DNA of 64,000 bases from Betaproteobacteria bacterium Ga0074130 (GCA_001464495.1 LNDZ01000033.1:186001-250000); one strand, 5' to 3'; shown: positions 9,347 through 20,391, counted from the first letter of the stretch. Numbers and translations: made by a program. The notes: generated by a model not told the origin, from the sequence alone.

Positions 9347-10159
9347 ATGCGGATTACATTTCTCGGCGGCGGCAATATGGCGGCCGCATTGATCGGCGGC
9401 CTGCGCGAGAAAGGCTTTTCTGCAGCCGGCATTCAGGTCGTGGAGCTGAGTCTGGAGGCGCGGGAAAAGCTGACCGAGCAGTTTGGCGTCCGCTGTACGG
9501 ATCAGTTCGACGCGGCCGCCTTGAACTGCGACGTGGTTGTGCTGGCGGTTAAGCCACAGCAAATGCGCGCCGCGGTGACCCCTTTGATAGGCAAACTTAA
9601 ACAGCAACTCGTCATCAGCATTGCAGCCGGGCTGCGTGTCGATGACATGTCACGTTGGCTGGGCAACTATCCGCGCATTGTGCGCACCATGCCGAATACA
9701 CCCGCCCTTATCGGTGCCGGTATTACCGGACTGTATGCCGCGCCGGAAGTGGATGCCGAGCAGCGCAAGGTGGCTGACACCATTCTCGGCGCCGTGGGCG
9801 TCACGGTCTGGGTTGAGGACGAAGCTCAGGTCGATGGTGTGACCGCGATTTCCGGCAGCGGCCCGGCCTATGTTTTTTATTTCATTGAGGCATTGGAAGC
9901 AGCTGCGCTAGAGCTGGGCTTCGACGCTGTCTCCGCACGCAAGCTGGCCCTGCAGACTACGCTCGGTGCTGCGCAGCTGGCGGCGCAAAGTGAAGAGAGC
10001 CCAACCGTGCTGCGTGAGCGCGTGACCTCCAAGGGTGGCACCACCGAGGCCGCCTTGCGCTCACTTGAAGGCGATGCTGTTAGTGCTGCGGTATCACGGG
10101 CAGCCAAGGCTGCGGCAGCGCGTGGGCGTGAGCTGGGCATATTGCTCGGCCAAGATTAA
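9347..10159 (+). CDS. proC: Pyrroline-5-carboxylate reductase
   Basis: ProC reduces pyrroline-5-carboxylate to proline, the last step of proline synthesis. The 270-residue protein starts with the NAD(P)-binding FLGGGNMAAALIGGL and carries TMPNTPALIGAGITGLYA, AISGSGPAY and VTSKGGTTEAAL, which are all ProC signatures. It is preceded by GAGG and lies between yggS and yggT, an order common to proteobacteria. Confidence 0.97.
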   Translation: MRITFLGGGNMAAALIGGLREKGFSAAGIQVVELSLEAREKLTEQFGVRCTDQFDAAALNCDVVVLAVKPQQMRAAVTPLIGKLKQQLVISIAAGLRVDDMSRWLGNYPRIVRTMPNTPALIGAGITGLYAAPEVDAEQRKVADTILGAVGVTVWVEDEAQVDGVTAISGSGPAYVFYFIEALEAAALELGFDAVSARKLALQTTLGAAQLAAQSEESPTVLRERVTSKGGTTEAALRSLEGDAVSAAVSRAAKAAAARGRELGILLGQD

Positions 10160-10168
10160 GGACGCACC

Positions 10169-10738
10169 ATGGTGATGCAAAGCCTGTTTTTCATTCTGCA
10201 GTCGGTCGCCGATCTGCTAACCGGTATTTTTCTACTGCGTTTTCTCATGCAGTGGGCGCGTGTGTCCTTCCGCAACCCTGTTGGCCAGTTCGTGATCGCT
10301 GCCAGCGACTGGGCGGTGCTGCCGGCGCGCAAGGTGGTTCCGGGGTTGTGGGGTGTCGATTTGCCGAGTCTGGTATTGGCATGGCTGGTGCAATGCACTT
10401 ACTTTGCGCTGGTCTTCGGGCTTTCTGCAACGGGCGACGCCATCACCCCGGCTGCCATGGGCACACTGGCACTGGTGGCGCTGCTTGAAACCGCGCGCAC
10501 CTTCCTCTACTTGATCTTTGGCATTGTCATCATCACCGCGATCATGTCGTGGGTGAATCCGTATGCACCCCTGGCGCCTGTTTTGAACGCGCTGGCACGC
10601 CCGTTCCTCGCTCCCCTTCAGCGCTTCATCCCGCCACTGGGGGGCGTGGATCTGTCGCCGCTGGTGCTGATCATTGTGCTGCAGCTTTTGCTCGGCCTGC
10701 TCGCCAGCCTGCGCCTCTCGGTCTTCGGTCTCGGCTGA
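10169..10738 (+). CDS. yggT: YggT family membrane protein
   Basis: This 189-residue integral membrane protein contains two YggT repeats, each a pair of helices flanking an RPFLxPxxRxIPP-like segment: N-terminal helices at about 5-25 and 65-85, then a second copy with RPFLAPLQRFIPPLGGVDLSP near residue 145. Homologues have been linked to osmotic shock and cell division, but the role is unclear. It is the last gene of yggS-proC-yggT and ends at a hairpin terminator. Confidence 0.92.
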   Translation: MVMQSLFFILQSVADLLTGIFLLRFLMQWARVSFRNPVGQFVIAASDWAVLPARKVVPGLWGVDLPSLVLAWLVQCTYFALVFGLSATGDAITPAAMGTLALVALLETARTFLYLIFGIVIITAIMSWVNPYAPLAPVLNALARPFLAPLQRFIPPLGGVDLSPLVLIIVLQLLLGLLASLRLSVFGLG

Positions 10739-10747
10739 TCACAGACA

Positions 10748-10774
10748 TGCGCACCCCGGCAGGGTGCGCAGTTT
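10748..10774. terminator. Hairpin terminator after yggT
   Basis: TGCGCACCC and GGGTGCGCA form a 9-bp stem with loop CGGCA, followed by GTTT. It sits between the convergent yggT and the small minus-strand gene and could serve both. Confidence 0.75.
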
Positions 10775-10786
10775 GGCCGCTAGCGC

Positions 10787-10996
10787 TTACTGCTGCTGGC
10801 AGTGATAAATCGCTCGCAGGTAGGCTTCCGGATCGCTTGGCTCGTTACGGCGGCGCGCTGCGCTGGGCACCACCTCCTGCAGGCGCAGCTGTAATGCGTA
10901 GGGCGGTACGGCACCGGCATGCAGGACCTCACGGGCGTGGGTACCGAAAGCTTCTTCCAGCCGCATACGGGCAAGATCTTCGACGGAGTAGTCCAT
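10787..10996 (-). CDS. Small conserved-looking protein of unknown function
   Basis: A 69-residue frame starts at the ATG at 10996, chosen because AAAGGGGA lies at good distance before it; the frame runs further upstream without another such site. The protein starts MDYSVEDLARMRLEEAFGTH, is charged and helical, and has no membrane segment or signal peptide. I do not recognise the family. The good ribosome-binding site and the convergent terminator support a real gene. Confidence 0.55.
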   Translation of the reverse strand: MDYSVEDLARMRLEEAFGTHAREVLHAGAVPPYALQLRLQEVVPSAARRRNEPSDPEAYLRAIYHCQQQ

Positions 10997-11160
10997 GCTG
11001 TTTCCCCTTTCGCCAATTAACGGTGTGTACATCTGATGTAACGCCACAATTGCGAAAAAGTTGAATCCATCCGGATCAATATTTTGCGTACATTAAAATT
11101 ATGGCACCGCTATAAGCGGGGGCACAGTGCGAGCGAGCCCCGGCAATTGCGGAGCATTTT

Positions 11161-12546
11161 TCAATGCACCGGCGTATTGCTCCCGTTCCAGGGCGCAACC
11201 TTGAGTAATAAGAGCATGCCGGGTATGCCGAGCATCGCACAGATAAGGAAGAAGTCGAGCCATCCGAAATACTCAATTAGCCAGCCGACGCTTGCGCCAA
11301 CCAGAGTACGTGGTACTGCCATTAGGCTGGTAAACAGGGCAAGTTGCGTTGCGGTGTAGGAAGGGTGCGTATTGCTCGCCATATAGGCGACAAAGGCTGC
11401 GCCGCCAAGACCAGCGCCTAGCGCTTCAAAGACAATGACAAGTGCGAGTGCAGCCTGCTGCTCAAGCCCGATAGTTGTTTGTTGTCCCATCGATGCCAAC
11501 CAAGCAAAGCCGAGTGTAGAGACAATTTGCACAACCCCGAACAGCCATAGTGCCCGGTTGATATTCAATTTCAGCATCAACAAACCGCCAAGGAGCGCGC
11601 CGACAACCGAGCCCCATAGGCCGGCGTTCTTTGCGATGAGGCCGATATCGGTCTTGCTATAACCCATATCAAGATAAAAAGTCGTGGCCTGCGCGGAACC
11701 TAGGGAGTCACCAAGCTTGTATAAGAAGATGAAGGCAAGTACCAGCATGGCGCTTGCCCAGCCCTTACGTCCGACAAACTCCTTGAATGGTTCGATTATC
11801 GCCATGCGCAGCGTAGGCGGCGCCTTGCCGATGATGTTTGGTTCGCTGACCATGAGGCTCATCATGATGCCCGGCAGCATGAACATGGCAGTGATGGCGA
11901 ATACCCACTGCCAGCTCATATGGTCAGATAGGATCAGCGATAGAGAGCCCGGAACAAGCCCTGCGATACGGTAGGCGTTGACGTGTACTGAGTTTCCCAA
12001 TCCAAGTTCCACATCGGGCAATATCTCGCGCCGAAAAGCATCAAGTGCAATATCTAAGGTGGCAGATAAAAAACCGATTGAGAAGCAGGCGATTGTTGCC
12101 GGATGGCTGGCAAAAGCTTTTAGGGATGGCCAATTCACGACTGGAAGTGCTGCATTGATTTGCAGCATCACCAAATCAAGTGAGAACAGCGGTACCCAGT
12201 CTATCCCAGGCGCAGTCAGACCTTTGGGGGAAACAAATCCACACCAAGCGATGGCTGCTAGCAATGCAATTTGGGTTAGTAGCATCCAGCTACGCCGCCG
12301 CCCTAGCCCTAGCAAGGCATAGCGATCTAGCAAAGGCGCCCAGAGGAATTTCCAAGTGTAGGGAAACATCGCCAACGAAAGCAGTCCGATGGCCTTGAGG
12401 TCGACTCCCTCAGTGCGTAGCCAGGCCGGCACGAGATTGATCAGCAGATATAGCGGTAGACCCGAGGCAAAGCCTGTCAGAACGCAAATCAGCATGCGAC
12501 GGGTGAGTAGCACAGACAGCCAGGTTGGAGTCATGGCGAGGGTCAT
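11161..12546 (-). CDS. ampG: AmpG-like muropeptide MFS transporter
   Basis: This 461-residue major facilitator protein with about 12 hydrophobic segments resembles AmpG permeases, which import anhydro-muropeptides for cell-wall recycling. The N-terminal half shows GFASGLPLYLL and a TWKFLWAPLLDRY segment typical of the family (usually KFLWAPLxDR); DIALDAFRREIL is also AmpG-like. The ATG at 12546 is used, with 12534 as an alternative. A lytic transglycosylase encoded at 37.4 kb could make its substrate. Codon use looks slightly more AT-rich than in the neighbours. Confidence 0.85.
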   Translation of the reverse strand: MTLAMTPTWLSVLLTRRMLICVLTGFASGLPLYLLINLVPAWLRTEGVDLKAIGLLSLAMFPYTWKFLWAPLLDRYALLGLGRRRSWMLLTQIALLAAIAWCGFVSPKGLTAPGIDWVPLFSLDLVMLQINAALPVVNWPSLKAFASHPATIACFSIGFLSATLDIALDAFRREILPDVELGLGNSVHVNAYRIAGLVPGSLSLILSDHMSWQWVFAITAMFMLPGIMMSLMVSEPNIIGKAPPTLRMAIIEPFKEFVGRKGWASAMLVLAFIFLYKLGDSLGSAQATTFYLDMGYSKTDIGLIAKNAGLWGSVVGALLGGLLMLKLNINRALWLFGVVQIVSTLGFAWLASMGQQTTIGLEQQAALALVIVFEALGAGLGGAAFVAYMASNTHPSYTATQLALFTSLMAVPRTLVGASVGWLIEYFGWLDFFLICAMLGIPGMLLLLKVAPWNGSNTPVH

Positions 12547-12686
12547 CAAAACGGAATAGCCAAGTATAAGGACGCTCCCTCACCCAACAAGGCAGGAGAA
12601 CCGGGCGAAAGTGCCGCTCTATCAAGGTTTTGCGGGGCAATTTGGTAGAATGTGAAGTTACCTCACCCAGCTCCCCGCCTCACCCC

Positions 12687-15600
12687 ATGCAGCCTGACCG
12701 TACCGAAGAACTCCGCGCCCTCCTTAACGACCGCATCCTAATCCTGGATGGCGCCATGGGCACCATGATTCAGCAGCACAAGCTGACAGAGGCCGACTAT
12801 CGCGGCGCGCGTTTCGCCGATCATGCAAGCGATCTCAAGGGCAACAACGATCTACTGCTGATTACCCGCCCTGACGTGATCCGCGGGATCCATGCGGACT
12901 ACCTAGCGGCAGGCGCCGACATTATTGAAACCAACACCTTCAACTCGACCCGTGTTTCGCAGGCTGACTACGATCTTGAAGACTTGGTGCATGAGCTGAA
13001 CTTCGAAGGCGCGCGATTAGCGCGCGAGGTTTGCGATGCGTACTCGACACCTGACAAGCCCCGCTTTGTTGCCGGCGTGCTCGGCCCAACCTCGCGTACT
13101 GCCTCGATCTCGCCGGACGTGAATGACCCCGGCTACCGCAATGTCACCTTCGACGAGCTGGTCGACAACTATGTCGAGGCCACGCGTGGTCTGGTGGAAG
13201 GTGGCGCAGACCTGATTCTGGTTGAGACCGTATTCGATACGCTCAATGCCAAGGCGGCGCTATTTGCGGTTGAAAAGTTCTTCGATGAAGCCGGCCGCCG
13301 CTGGCCCATCATGATCTCCGGCACCATTACCGATGCCTCGGGTCGCACCCTGTCCGGCCAGACCGCCGAAGCGTTCTGGAATTCCCTGCGCCACTCCAAG
13401 CCGCTGAGCTTTGGTCTTAACTGTGCGTTGGGTGCTGAAGAGCTACGTCAATATGTTGAAGAGTTGTCGCGCGTCTGCGATTGCTTTGTGTCGGCGCACC
13501 CGAATGCGGGCCTGCCCAATCCCCTCTCGCCAACAGGCTACGATGAAACCCCGGAAGCGCTGGCGGGCGAGATTCGTCGCTGGGGCGACATGGGCATCAT
13601 CAATATCGCCGGTGGCTGCTGCGGCACGTCGCCAGCGCACATCAAGGCGATTGCCGAAACCCTCTCGCACTGCGCGCCCCGCGTACCGGCCAAGCCCGAA
13701 CCCAAGCTGCGTTTGTCTGGTTTGGAGCCTTTCAACGTCGGCGCAGACAGTCTATTTGTAAACGTCGGCGAGCGTACTAACGTCACTGGTTCCAAAGCTT
13801 TTGCTCGCCTGATTCTGAATGGCCAGTATGAAGAGGCTGTTGCCGTTGCGCGCAATCAGGTGGATGGCGGTGCGCAGGTCATCGACATCAATATGGACGA
13901 AGCGATGCTGGATTCGCAGGCGGCCATGGTGCGCTTCGTCAATCTGATTTCGTCTGAGCCGGATATTGCACGTGTCCCGGTGATGCTTGACTCCTCAAAG
14001 TGGGAGGTGCTGGAAGCTGGCCTCAAGTGCTTGCAGGGCAAGGGTATCGTCAATTCGATTTCGCTGAAGGAAGGCGAAGAAAAGTTCATTGCTCAGGCCA
14101 AGCTGATCCAGCGTTACGGCGCGGCCGCCATCGTCATGGCCTTCGACGAAACCGGTCAGGCCGACACCTACGCGCGCAAGACTGAGATCTGTAAGCGTGC
14201 TTATGACTTGCTCGTGAGCATTGGCTTCCCGGCTGAAGACATCATCTTCGACCCGAATATTTTCGCGATTGCGACGGGGATTGAAGAGCACAACAATTAC
14301 GCCGTCGACTTCATCAATGCCACCCGCTGGATACGCGAGAACCTGCCCTATGCGCAGATTTCCGGTGGCGTCTCGAATGTGAGCTTCAGCTTCCGCGGCA
14401 ATGATGCCGTGCGTGAAGCCATTCACACCGTGTTCCTTTACCACGCCATTAAGGCCGGTATGACCATGGGTATTGTCAATGCTGGTCAACTCGGCGTGTA
14501 TGACGAAGTGCCCGCTGAGCTGCGCGACAAGGTCGAGGCAGTGGTACTGAATACCTCGCCAGATGCCGGCGAGGCGCTCGTCGATCTGGCGCAGACGGTC
14601 AAGGGCAGTGGCAAGGAGCAGGTCGTTGATCTGGCATGGCGCGAGCAGAGCGTTGAAGCGCGCTTATCGCATGCGCTGGTCCGCGGTATCACCGAGTTCG
14701 TGGTTGAAGATACCGAAGAGTGCCGTGCTGCATTTGACGCTGCCGGCAAGCCGCCACTGAATGTGATCGAAGGCCCGCTGATGGCGGGCATGAACACCGT
14801 GGGTGATCTCTTCGGCGCGGGCAAAATGTTCCTGCCGCAGGTGGTGAAGTCCGCACGCGTTATGAAGCAGGCCGTTGCGCATCTGCTGCCTTACATCGAG
14901 GCAGAGAAGGCCAAAACGGGTGCCACCGCCAAGGGCAAGGTCATCATGGCCACGGTTAAGGGCGATGTGCATGACATCGGCAAGAACATTGTCGGTGTGG
15001 TGTTGGGCTGTAATGGCTACGATATCGTCGATCTGGGCGTGATGGTGCCGACGGACAAGATTCTTGCTGCGGCCAAGGAACACAATGCCGACATCATCGG
15101 CTTGTCTGGGTTGATCACGCCGTCTCTTGAGGAGATGAGCCATGTCGCGAGCGAGATGCAACGGCAGGGTTACACGATTCCGCTGCTGATCGGCGGTGCC
15201 ACCACCTCGCGTGCGCATACCGCGATCAAGATTGCGCCGCACTATGATCATCCCGTTGTCTATGTGCCGGACGCCTCGCGTGCGGTTGGGGTTGTGACAA
15301 AGTTGCTGTCCATCGATCAAGCCGCCGACTACAAGGCCGAGATCGCCGCTGACTACGACAAGGTCCGCACCCAGCACGCCAACAAGAAGGGCGTCACGCT
15401 CGTTAAGTTGGAAGATGCGCGTGCAAACGACATCAAGCTCCAGTACGCGCCGGTGCAGCCGAAGCAGCCGGGCACTCATGTGTTCAAGGACATAGATCTC
15501 GCCACGCTGGCTGAGTACATCGACTGGGGCCCCTTCTTCCAGACTTGGGATCTGGCTGGCCCGTATCCGAAAATTCTTGAAGACGAGATCGTCGGCGAAA

Positions 15601-16373
15601 CCGCCCGTGCCGTTTTCAAGGACGCACAGGACATGTTGAAGCAGGTGATTGCTGAAAAGTGGATCAGCGCCAATGCGGTTTTCGGTCTGTTCCCAGCCAA
15701 TCGTGTGGGTGACGACATCGAGTTCTACGCTGACGAAAGCCGTAGCACCAAGATTGCTGCCTGGCATGGACTGCGTCAGCAGCACGAGCGGCCTGATGGC
15801 AAGCCCCATTCGTGTTTGTCAGACTTCATCGCGCCGCGGCCGGACAATGCTGGCAATGGTGGTCAAGCCGACTGGTGCGGAATGTTTGCCGTTGCTGCGG
15901 GCATGGGCATTGAGCGTAAGCTGGCTGAGTTCGAGGCCACGCAAGATGACTACCGCGCCATCATGCTCAAGGCGATCGCAGATCGCTTTGCCGAGGCCTG
16001 TGCCGAGTGGCTGCATGAACGCGTGCGCAAGGAGTATTGGGGTTACGCCGCGGATGAGCAGCTCAGCAACCATGCGCTGATCAAGGAAGAATACAAGGGC
16101 ATCCGCCCAGCGCCGGGCTACCCGGCCTGCCCTGATCACACCGCCAAGGGCGAGCTGTTCCGTGTGCTGGAGGCAGAGAAAAACATTGGCATGCAGCTCA
16201 CCGAGTCCTACGCGATGATTCCAGCCGCTGCAGTATCCGGCTTCTATCTGGCGCACCCCGAGGCGCATTATTTTGCCGTGACCAAGATCGGTCACGATCA
16301 AGTCGTGGATTGGGCGCAACGCGCCGGCATGACGGTGGCGGAGGCAGAACGCTGGCTGGCACCAATTTTGTAG
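12687..16373 (+). CDS. metH: Cobalamin-dependent methionine synthase
   Basis: MetH transfers the methyl group of 5-methyl-THF to homocysteine through methylcobalamin. The 1228-residue protein has all four modules: the homocysteine domain with zinc ligands Cys311-Cys312 (GGCCGTSP), the pterin domain (about 360-620), the B12-binding domain with His762 in [10 protein letters not shown], and the AdoMet activation domain at the C terminus ([12 protein letters not shown]). The ATG at 12687 is preferred because it gives the normal N terminus. No cobalamin, SAM or SAH riboswitch is evident in the 140-base upstream region shared with the AmpG gene. Confidence 0.98.
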   Translation: MQPDRTEELRALLNDRILILDGAMGTMIQQHKLTEADYRGARFADHASDLKGNNDLLLITRPDVIRGIHADYLAAGADIIETNTFNSTRVSQADYDLEDLVHELNFEGARLAREVCDAYSTPDKPRFVAGVLGPTSRTASISPDVNDPGYRNVTFDELVDNYVEATRGLVEGGADLILVETVFDTLNAKAALFAVEKFFDEAGRRWPIMISGTITDASGRTLSGQTAEAFWNSLRHSKPLSFGLNCALGAEELRQYVEELSRVCDCFVSAHPNAGLPNPLSPTGYDETPEALAGEIRRWGDMGIINIAGGCCGTSPAHIKAIAETLSHCAPRVPAKPEPKLRLSGLEPFNVGADSLFVNVGERTNVTGSKAFARLILNGQYEEAVAVARNQVDGGAQVIDINMDEAMLDSQAAMVRFVNLISSEPDIARVPVMLDSSKWEVLEAGLKCLQGKGIVNSISLKEGEEKFIAQAKLIQRYGAAAIVMAFDETGQADTYARKTEICKRAYDLLVSIGFPAEDIIFDPNIFAIATGIEEHNNYAVDFINATRWIRENLPYAQISGGVSNVSFSFRGNDAVREAIHTVFLYHAIKAGMTMGIVNAGQLGVYDEVPAELRDKVEAVVLNTSPDAGEALVDLAQTVKGSGKEQVVDLAWREQSVEARLSHALVRGITEFVVEDTEECRAAFDAAGKPPLNVIEGPLMAGMNTVGDLFGAGKMFLPQVVKSARVMKQAVAHLLPYIEAEKAKTGATAKGKVIMATVKGDVHDIGKNIVGVVLGCNGYDIVDLGVMVPTDKILAAAKEHNADIIGLSGLITPSLEEMSHVASEMQRQGYTIPLLIGGATTSRAHTAIKIAPHYDHPVVYVPDASRAVGVVTKLLSIDQAADYKAEIAADYDKVRTQHANKKGVTLVKLEDARANDIKLQYAPVQPKQPGTHVFKDIDLATLAEYIDWGPFFQTWDLAGPYPKILEDEIVGETARAVFKDAQDMLKQVIAEKWISANAVFGLFPANRVGDDIEFYADESRSTKIAAWHGLRQQHERPDGKPHSCLSDFIAPRPDNAGNGGQADWCGMFAVAAGMGIERKLAEFEATQDDYRAIMLKAIADRFAEACAEWLHERVRKEYWGYAADEQLSNHALIKEEYKGIRPAPGYPACPDHTAKGELFRVLEAEKNIGMQLTESYAMIPAAAVSGFYLAHPEAHYFAVTKIGHDQVVDWAQRAGMTVAEAERWLAPIL

Positions 16374-16405
16374 CAGAATAGCCGCACCAATGTGGGGGAA
16401 TTGCC

Positions 16406-16975
16406 GTGGCAGAAGAGCAGAAGACGCGTGGCACGCAGGTTCACTCACCCAGCTTGGACTGGAGTCAGATCCGTGAAACGGTGCTGATGCTTGAGCTGGC
16501 GACCGGGCAAATTGGTGCGGCCCTGAATGAAAGCAATGCCCCGGTGAATACCCTTACCGAAGGCTTTACGTCGCTGGCAACCCTGATTGCACGCATTCAG
16601 ACTTCACTGGATGCGCTCCCAGAAACCCCGGAAAACGATGTACTCAAGCATGCGCTCCTTGGTTCGACCGGCGAAGTCAGCAGCGTCGTGCAAGAGTCGG
16701 TGGTCGCTTTCCAGTTTTACGATCGCCTAAGCCAGCGCCTCGACCATGTCTGCCATGCACTGTCACGCCTGTCGGAGCTGGTGTCGGATGCCAGTCGCCG
16801 CTTCAGCATCACCGAATGGGCAGCGCTGCAGGATACGATCCGCGCCCACTATTCCACACCCGAAGAGATTGCCATGTTTGAAGCGGTGCTCTCAGGTATG
16901 CCGGTTCAGGAGGCGCTGCAGCAGTTTGTAGCCGAGCGGCGCGAGAAGACCGCTAACGATGTCGAGCTGTTCTAA
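16406..16975 (+). CDS. Unknown helical protein with a chemotaxis-like motif
   Basis: This 189-residue soluble protein starts at a GTG behind a GGGGGA site. It is mostly alpha-helical. The segment VVAFQFYDRLSQRLDHV (about 99-115) resembles the FQFxDxxSQxLxHV pattern seen in some helical proteins of chemotaxis and flagellar systems. I cannot assign a named family or function. It lies 32 bases after metH and 60 before yqgE and may be cotranscribed with metH. Confidence 0.7.
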   Translation: MAEEQKTRGTQVHSPSLDWSQIRETVLMLELATGQIGAALNESNAPVNTLTEGFTSLATLIARIQTSLDALPETPENDVLKHALLGSTGEVSSVVQESVVAFQFYDRLSQRLDHVCHALSRLSELVSDASRRFSITEWAALQDTIRAHYSTPEEIAMFEAVLSGMPVQEALQQFVAERREKTANDVELF

Positions 16976-16992
16976 TCTGTTGCTCAAAATGG

Positions 16993-17010
16993 CCGCCCCA
17001 CCGGGGGCGG
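16993..17010 (+). terminator. GC-rich hairpin before yqgE
   Basis: CCGCCCC and GGGGCGG form a 7-bp stem with a four-base loop just after the stop of the preceding gene. No T-run follows, so it may be only a weak terminator or an RNA-stabilising hairpin. Confidence 0.35.
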
Positions 17011-17035
17011 GTGCCTGTTAAAATGGCGCCGCGAA

Positions 17036-17596
17036 ATGGAAGACGTTAACCTCACCCACCAGTTCCTGATCGCCATGCCCGCCATGGCCGATCCCAATTT
17101 TTCCAAAACACTGACCTATATCTGCGAGCACAACGAACAAGGTGCGCTCGGGATCATCGTCAATCGTCCGACGGAAATGACGCTGGCCGAGTTGTTTGAA
17201 CGCGTCGGCCTCTCCCTCGAAAACCCCAGCCTCAGCCGCCAGCCTGTGTATTACGGTGGGCCGGTGCAGCCCGAGCGTGGCTTTGTGCTGCATCGCCCCT
17301 TGGGCGACTGGCAGGCAACGCTGGTCGTCACTGATGCAATCGGTCTGACCAGCTCGCGCGATGTCTTGCAGGCCATGAGTGAAGAAGGCACGCCGCAGGA
17401 AACACTGATCAGTCTCGGCTATGCCGGCTGGACAGCTGGGCAGCTCGAATGGGAGCTGAGCCAGAATGCGTGGCTGACTGTCGCTGCAGATCCTGAGATC
17501 ATTTTTGACATGCCTCCGGAAGAGCGTCTGGCGGCGGCGATGCATAGCCTCGGTATTGATTTCACCAATCTCTCGGACGTTGCCGGACATGCCTGA
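17036..17596 (+). CDS. yqgE: YqgE/AlgH family protein (UPF0301)
   Basis: This 186-residue protein belongs to the UPF0301 family, recognised by [17 protein letters not shown] at the N terminus, [11 protein letters not shown] and [16 protein letters not shown]. The family is widely encoded next to ruvX, and its biochemical role is unknown. Its stop codon overlaps the start of ruvX by 8 bases, which suggests translational coupling within yqgE-ruvX-pyrB-pyrC'. Confidence 0.95.
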   Translation: MEDVNLTHQFLIAMPAMADPNFSKTLTYICEHNEQGALGIIVNRPTEMTLAELFERVGLSLENPSLSRQPVYYGGPVQPERGFVLHRPLGDWQATLVVTDAIGLTSSRDVLQAMSEEGTPQETLISLGYAGWTAGQLEWELSQNAWLTVAADPEIIFDMPPEERLAAAMHSLGIDFTNLSDVAGHA

Positions 17597-18053
17597 CGGC
17601 GCCGGGTCATCAGCCAATCGGCTCGCTCTGGGTTTCGATTTCGGTACCAAGCGTATCGGCGTGGCGGTCGGGCAGGAAATGCTCGGGACTGCGCGCCCCA
17701 TCGCAACCCTGGATTTTCTCGAAAACGCGCACCGCTTCGCTGCGATTCAAAAGCTGATTGATGAGTGGCACCCTGACCTCCTTGTGGTCGGGCTGCCCAT
17801 GCACCCTGATGGCGTGGAGCATGAGATGAGCGCGCGCTGCCGCCGTTTTGCCAATCAACTGTATGGCCGCTTTCATCTGCCGGTCGCCTTGGTTGACGAG
17901 CGCTACAGCTCGGTGATCGCTGAGGAAGAATTGGCAGGACGCGGCCTCAACTGGCAGGAGCGCAAGGCAGTGGTGGATGCCGAAGCCGCCCGCTTGATTC
18001 TCGAAAGCTTTTTCCAGGGGACGCAACATGAAATTTACCCGCCCCATCACTGA
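17589..18053 (+). CDS. ruvX: Putative Holliday junction resolvase / pre-16S rRNA nuclease YqgF
   Basis: RuvX (YqgF) is an RNase H-fold nuclease implicated in maturing the 5' end of 16S rRNA. The 154-residue protein has [17 protein letters not shown] with the catalytic Asp, [11 protein letters not shown], and [14 protein letters not shown] with acidic active-site residues. The ATG at 17589, inside the end of yqgE, gives a normal N terminus; the frame is open further upstream in yqgE. Confidence 0.95.
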   Translation: MPDGAGSSANRLALGFDFGTKRIGVAVGQEMLGTARPIATLDFLENAHRFAAIQKLIDEWHPDLLVVGLPMHPDGVEHEMSARCRRFANQLYGRFHLPVALVDERYSSVIAEEELAGRGLNWQERKAVVDAEAARLILESFFQGTQHEIYPPHH

Positions 18054-18068
18054 CCGGATGACCCCACG

Positions 18069-19070
18069 ATGAGTGCCCCCTTCTCCTCGCGTAACCCGCA
18101 ACTCACCAAGGACGGCAAGCTGCAGCATTTGCTGACCATCGAAGGGTTGCCGCGCCACATCATCACCAGCATCCTCGATGCGGCTGAGCCCTTTACTGAG
18201 GTGGCTGAGCGCGAGGTCAAAAAGGTCACCAACCTCCGCGGCAAGAGCGTGTTCAATCTGTTCTTCGAAAACTCGACCCGCACCCGCACCACCTTCGAGA
18301 TTGCCGCCAAGCGCCTGTCCGCTGACGTGATCAACCTCAATATCAATACCTCTTCGGCCTCCAAGGGTGAGTCGCTGCTGGACACGGTCGACAATCTCGC
18401 CGCCATGCAGGCCGACATGTTTGTTGTGCGCCATGCAACCTCAGGCGCACCGTACCTGATCGCGCAGCATCTGGATGCCATCGGCAAAGATCACATCCAC
18501 GTGGTCAATGCCGGTGATGGCCGCCATGCACACCCGACGCAGGGTCTGCTGGACATGTACACCATCCGCCACTACAAGAAGGACTTCACACAACTCACCG
18601 TTGCCATCGTCGGCGACGTCCTGCATTCACGGGTAGCGCGCTCGCAGATCCATGCGCTATCCACGCTGGGCGTGCCAGAGATTCGTGTGATCGCCCCCAA
18701 GACGCTGCTTCCAACCGGTATCGAGCGCCTTGGTGTGCGTGTATTTCATGACATGAAGGAAGGCCTGCGCGGCGTGGATGTGGTGATGATGCTGCGCCTG
18801 CAAAATGAACGCATGGAAGGCGCGCTGTTGCCGAGCAGCCAAGAATATTTCAAGACCTTCGGCCTGACGCCGGACAAGCTGGCGCAAGCCAAACCGGATG
18901 CAATCGTAATGCACCCCGGCCCGATGAACCGTGGCGTAGAAATTGATTCTGCCGTGGCCGATGGTGGCCAAGCAGTGATCCTGCCGCAGGTGACCTTCGG
19001 GATTGCCGTGCGCATGGCGGTGATGGACATGTTGGCCGGCACGGGTGTTGGCGCAGGAGTAGCAGCATGA
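18069..19070 (+). CDS. pyrB: Aspartate carbamoyltransferase catalytic subunit
   Basis: PyrB condenses carbamoyl phosphate and aspartate in the committed step of pyrimidine synthesis. The 333-residue protein has the carbamoyl-phosphate motif [13 protein letters not shown], the [12 protein letters not shown] segment and [12 protein letters not shown] near the C terminus. Its stop overlaps the start of pyrC' (ATGA), and that gene encodes the inactive dihydroorotase-like partner. This pairing is typical of the large class A transcarbamoylases known from Pseudomonas. A pyrR gene, sometimes present here, is absent. Confidence 0.97.
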   Translation: MSAPFSSRNPQLTKDGKLQHLLTIEGLPRHIITSILDAAEPFTEVAEREVKKVTNLRGKSVFNLFFENSTRTRTTFEIAAKRLSADVINLNINTSSASKGESLLDTVDNLAAMQADMFVVRHATSGAPYLIAQHLDAIGKDHIHVVNAGDGRHAHPTQGLLDMYTIRHYKKDFTQLTVAIVGDVLHSRVARSQIHALSTLGVPEIRVIAPKTLLPTGIERLGVRVFHDMKEGLRGVDVVMMLRLQNERMEGALLPSSQEYFKTFGLTPDKLAQAKPDAIVMHPGPMNRGVEIDSAVADGGQAVILPQVTFGIAVRMAVMDMLAGTGVGAGVAA

Positions 19071-20362
19071 AGCTCAAGATCAGCAACGGCCGCGTCATTG
19101 ATCCAGCCAGCGGCCTCGATAAACAGACCGATCTTTACGTCGCCGACGGTCGTATTGTCGGCATAGGTAATGCGCCTGCAGATTTCGATACCGACGCTTC
19201 GACAGTCGCAACGATTGATGCCAGTGGTTTTGTCGTTGCGCCCGGTCTCGTCGATCTCGCCGCGCGCCTGCGCGAACCCGGCTTTGAATACCGCGCCACA
19301 CTGGAATCCGAAATGGCCGCAGCGGCAGCCGGTGGCGTCACCAGTCTGGCGTGTCCGCCGGATACCGACCCAGTGCTTGATGAACCGGGTCTGGTGGAAA
19401 TGTTGAAGCACCGTGCGCGCCTGCCTGAGTTTGCGAATGTTTATCCGATTGGCGCCCTCACCGTTGGTTTGGCCGGCAAGCACATTACCGAAATGTCGGA
19501 GCTGGCTGAGGCCGGTTGCGTGGCCTTCGGCCAAGCCAATGCCACCATCGTGGATACCGAGGTCATCCTGCGTGCCATGCAGTACGCCGCGACCTTTGAC
19601 TTCCCGGTGTGGTTGCAAGCACAAGACCCCTATCTGGCCCGCCACGGTGTGGCGCATGATGGCGAAGTGGCTGCCCGACTCGGTCTCAAGGGCATTCCTG
19701 TCGCTGCCGAAACGATTGCGCTAGGCTCGCTGCTGCTGTTAGCGCAAGAAACCGGTGCCCGCTTGCACATCACGCGTATTTCATCGGCGGCTGGTCTGGA
19801 GATGATTCGCCTCGGTCGCGAGCAGGGTATCAAGGTGAGTTGCGATGTGTCTGCACACCATCTGCACCTGTGCGAAAACGATATTGGCTTCTTCGATGCG
19901 CACGCCCGCCTCGATCCGCCGCTGCGTAGCCAGCGCGACCGCGATGCCTTGCGTCAAGGTCTGGCCGCGGGCTTGATTGATGCACTGTGCTCCGACCACA
20001 CCCCAGTCGATGATGACGGCAAGCAAGTCCCCTTCGGCGAAGCCGAGCCCGGCGCGACCGGCTTGGAGCTGTTGTTGCCACTGACCCTCAAATGGGCAGC
20101 GGAAACCAAAACACCGCTGGCCACCGCACTGTCGCGGATCACCATCGATCCTGCGCGCATTCTCGGCATCCCGGCCGGCACGTTGGCGGTTGGTGCGGCA
20201 GCGGATATCTGTATCTTTGATCCGCAAGCCGACGTCCTCATTAATCGTGCCAGCCTCAAGAGCCAAGGTAAGAACACACCTTTCCTCGGCTACGAGCTGC
20301 CCGGTCGCGTCAAGGCAACCTTTATCGACGGCAAGCTGGTGTACGACGGCCTATTTTCTTAA
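19067..20362 (+). CDS. pyrX: Inactive dihydroorotase-like subunit of aspartate transcarbamoylase (PyrC'/PyrX)
   Basis: The 431-residue protein has the dihydroorotase amidohydrolase fold but has lost its metal site. The canonical DxHxHxRxPG reads [10 protein letters not shown] (63-72), so both zinc histidines are replaced (Ala65, Arg67). A later HxED-type position reads WLQAQD. Other parts of the fold remain ([19 protein letters not shown]). This is the pattern of pseudo-dihydroorotases that hold PyrB in a dodecamer. It overlaps pyrB by 4 bases. An active dihydroorotase must be encoded elsewhere in the genome. Confidence 0.93.
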   Translation: MKLKISNGRVIDPASGLDKQTDLYVADGRIVGIGNAPADFDTDASTVATIDASGFVVAPGLVDLAARLREPGFEYRATLESEMAAAAAGGVTSLACPPDTDPVLDEPGLVEMLKHRARLPEFANVYPIGALTVGLAGKHITEMSELAEAGCVAFGQANATIVDTEVILRAMQYAATFDFPVWLQAQDPYLARHGVAHDGEVAARLGLKGIPVAAETIALGSLLLLAQETGARLHITRISSAAGLEMIRLGREQGIKVSCDVSAHHLHLCENDIGFFDAHARLDPPLRSQRDRDALRQGLAAGLIDALCSDHTPVDDDGKQVPFGEAEPGATGLELLLPLTLKWAAETKTPLATALSRITIDPARILGIPAGTLAVGAAADICIFDPQADVLINRASLKSQGKNTPFLGYELPGRVKATFIDGKLVYDGLFS

Positions 20363-20371
20363 GTATTGAAT

Positions 20372-20391
20372 CCACCGCCTGTCGGCGGTGG
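20372..20391 (+). terminator. Hairpin after pyrC'
   Basis: CCACCGCC and GGCGGTGG form a perfect 8-bp stem with loop TGTC, 10 bases after the pyrC' stop. There is no T-run, so termination may be incomplete. Confidence 0.5.

Noticed and set aside
12547..12686. Possible cobalamin, SAM or SAH riboswitch before metH
   Set aside because: None of the conserved cores could be recognised, and 140 bases shared with a divergent gene leave little room for a B12 element.
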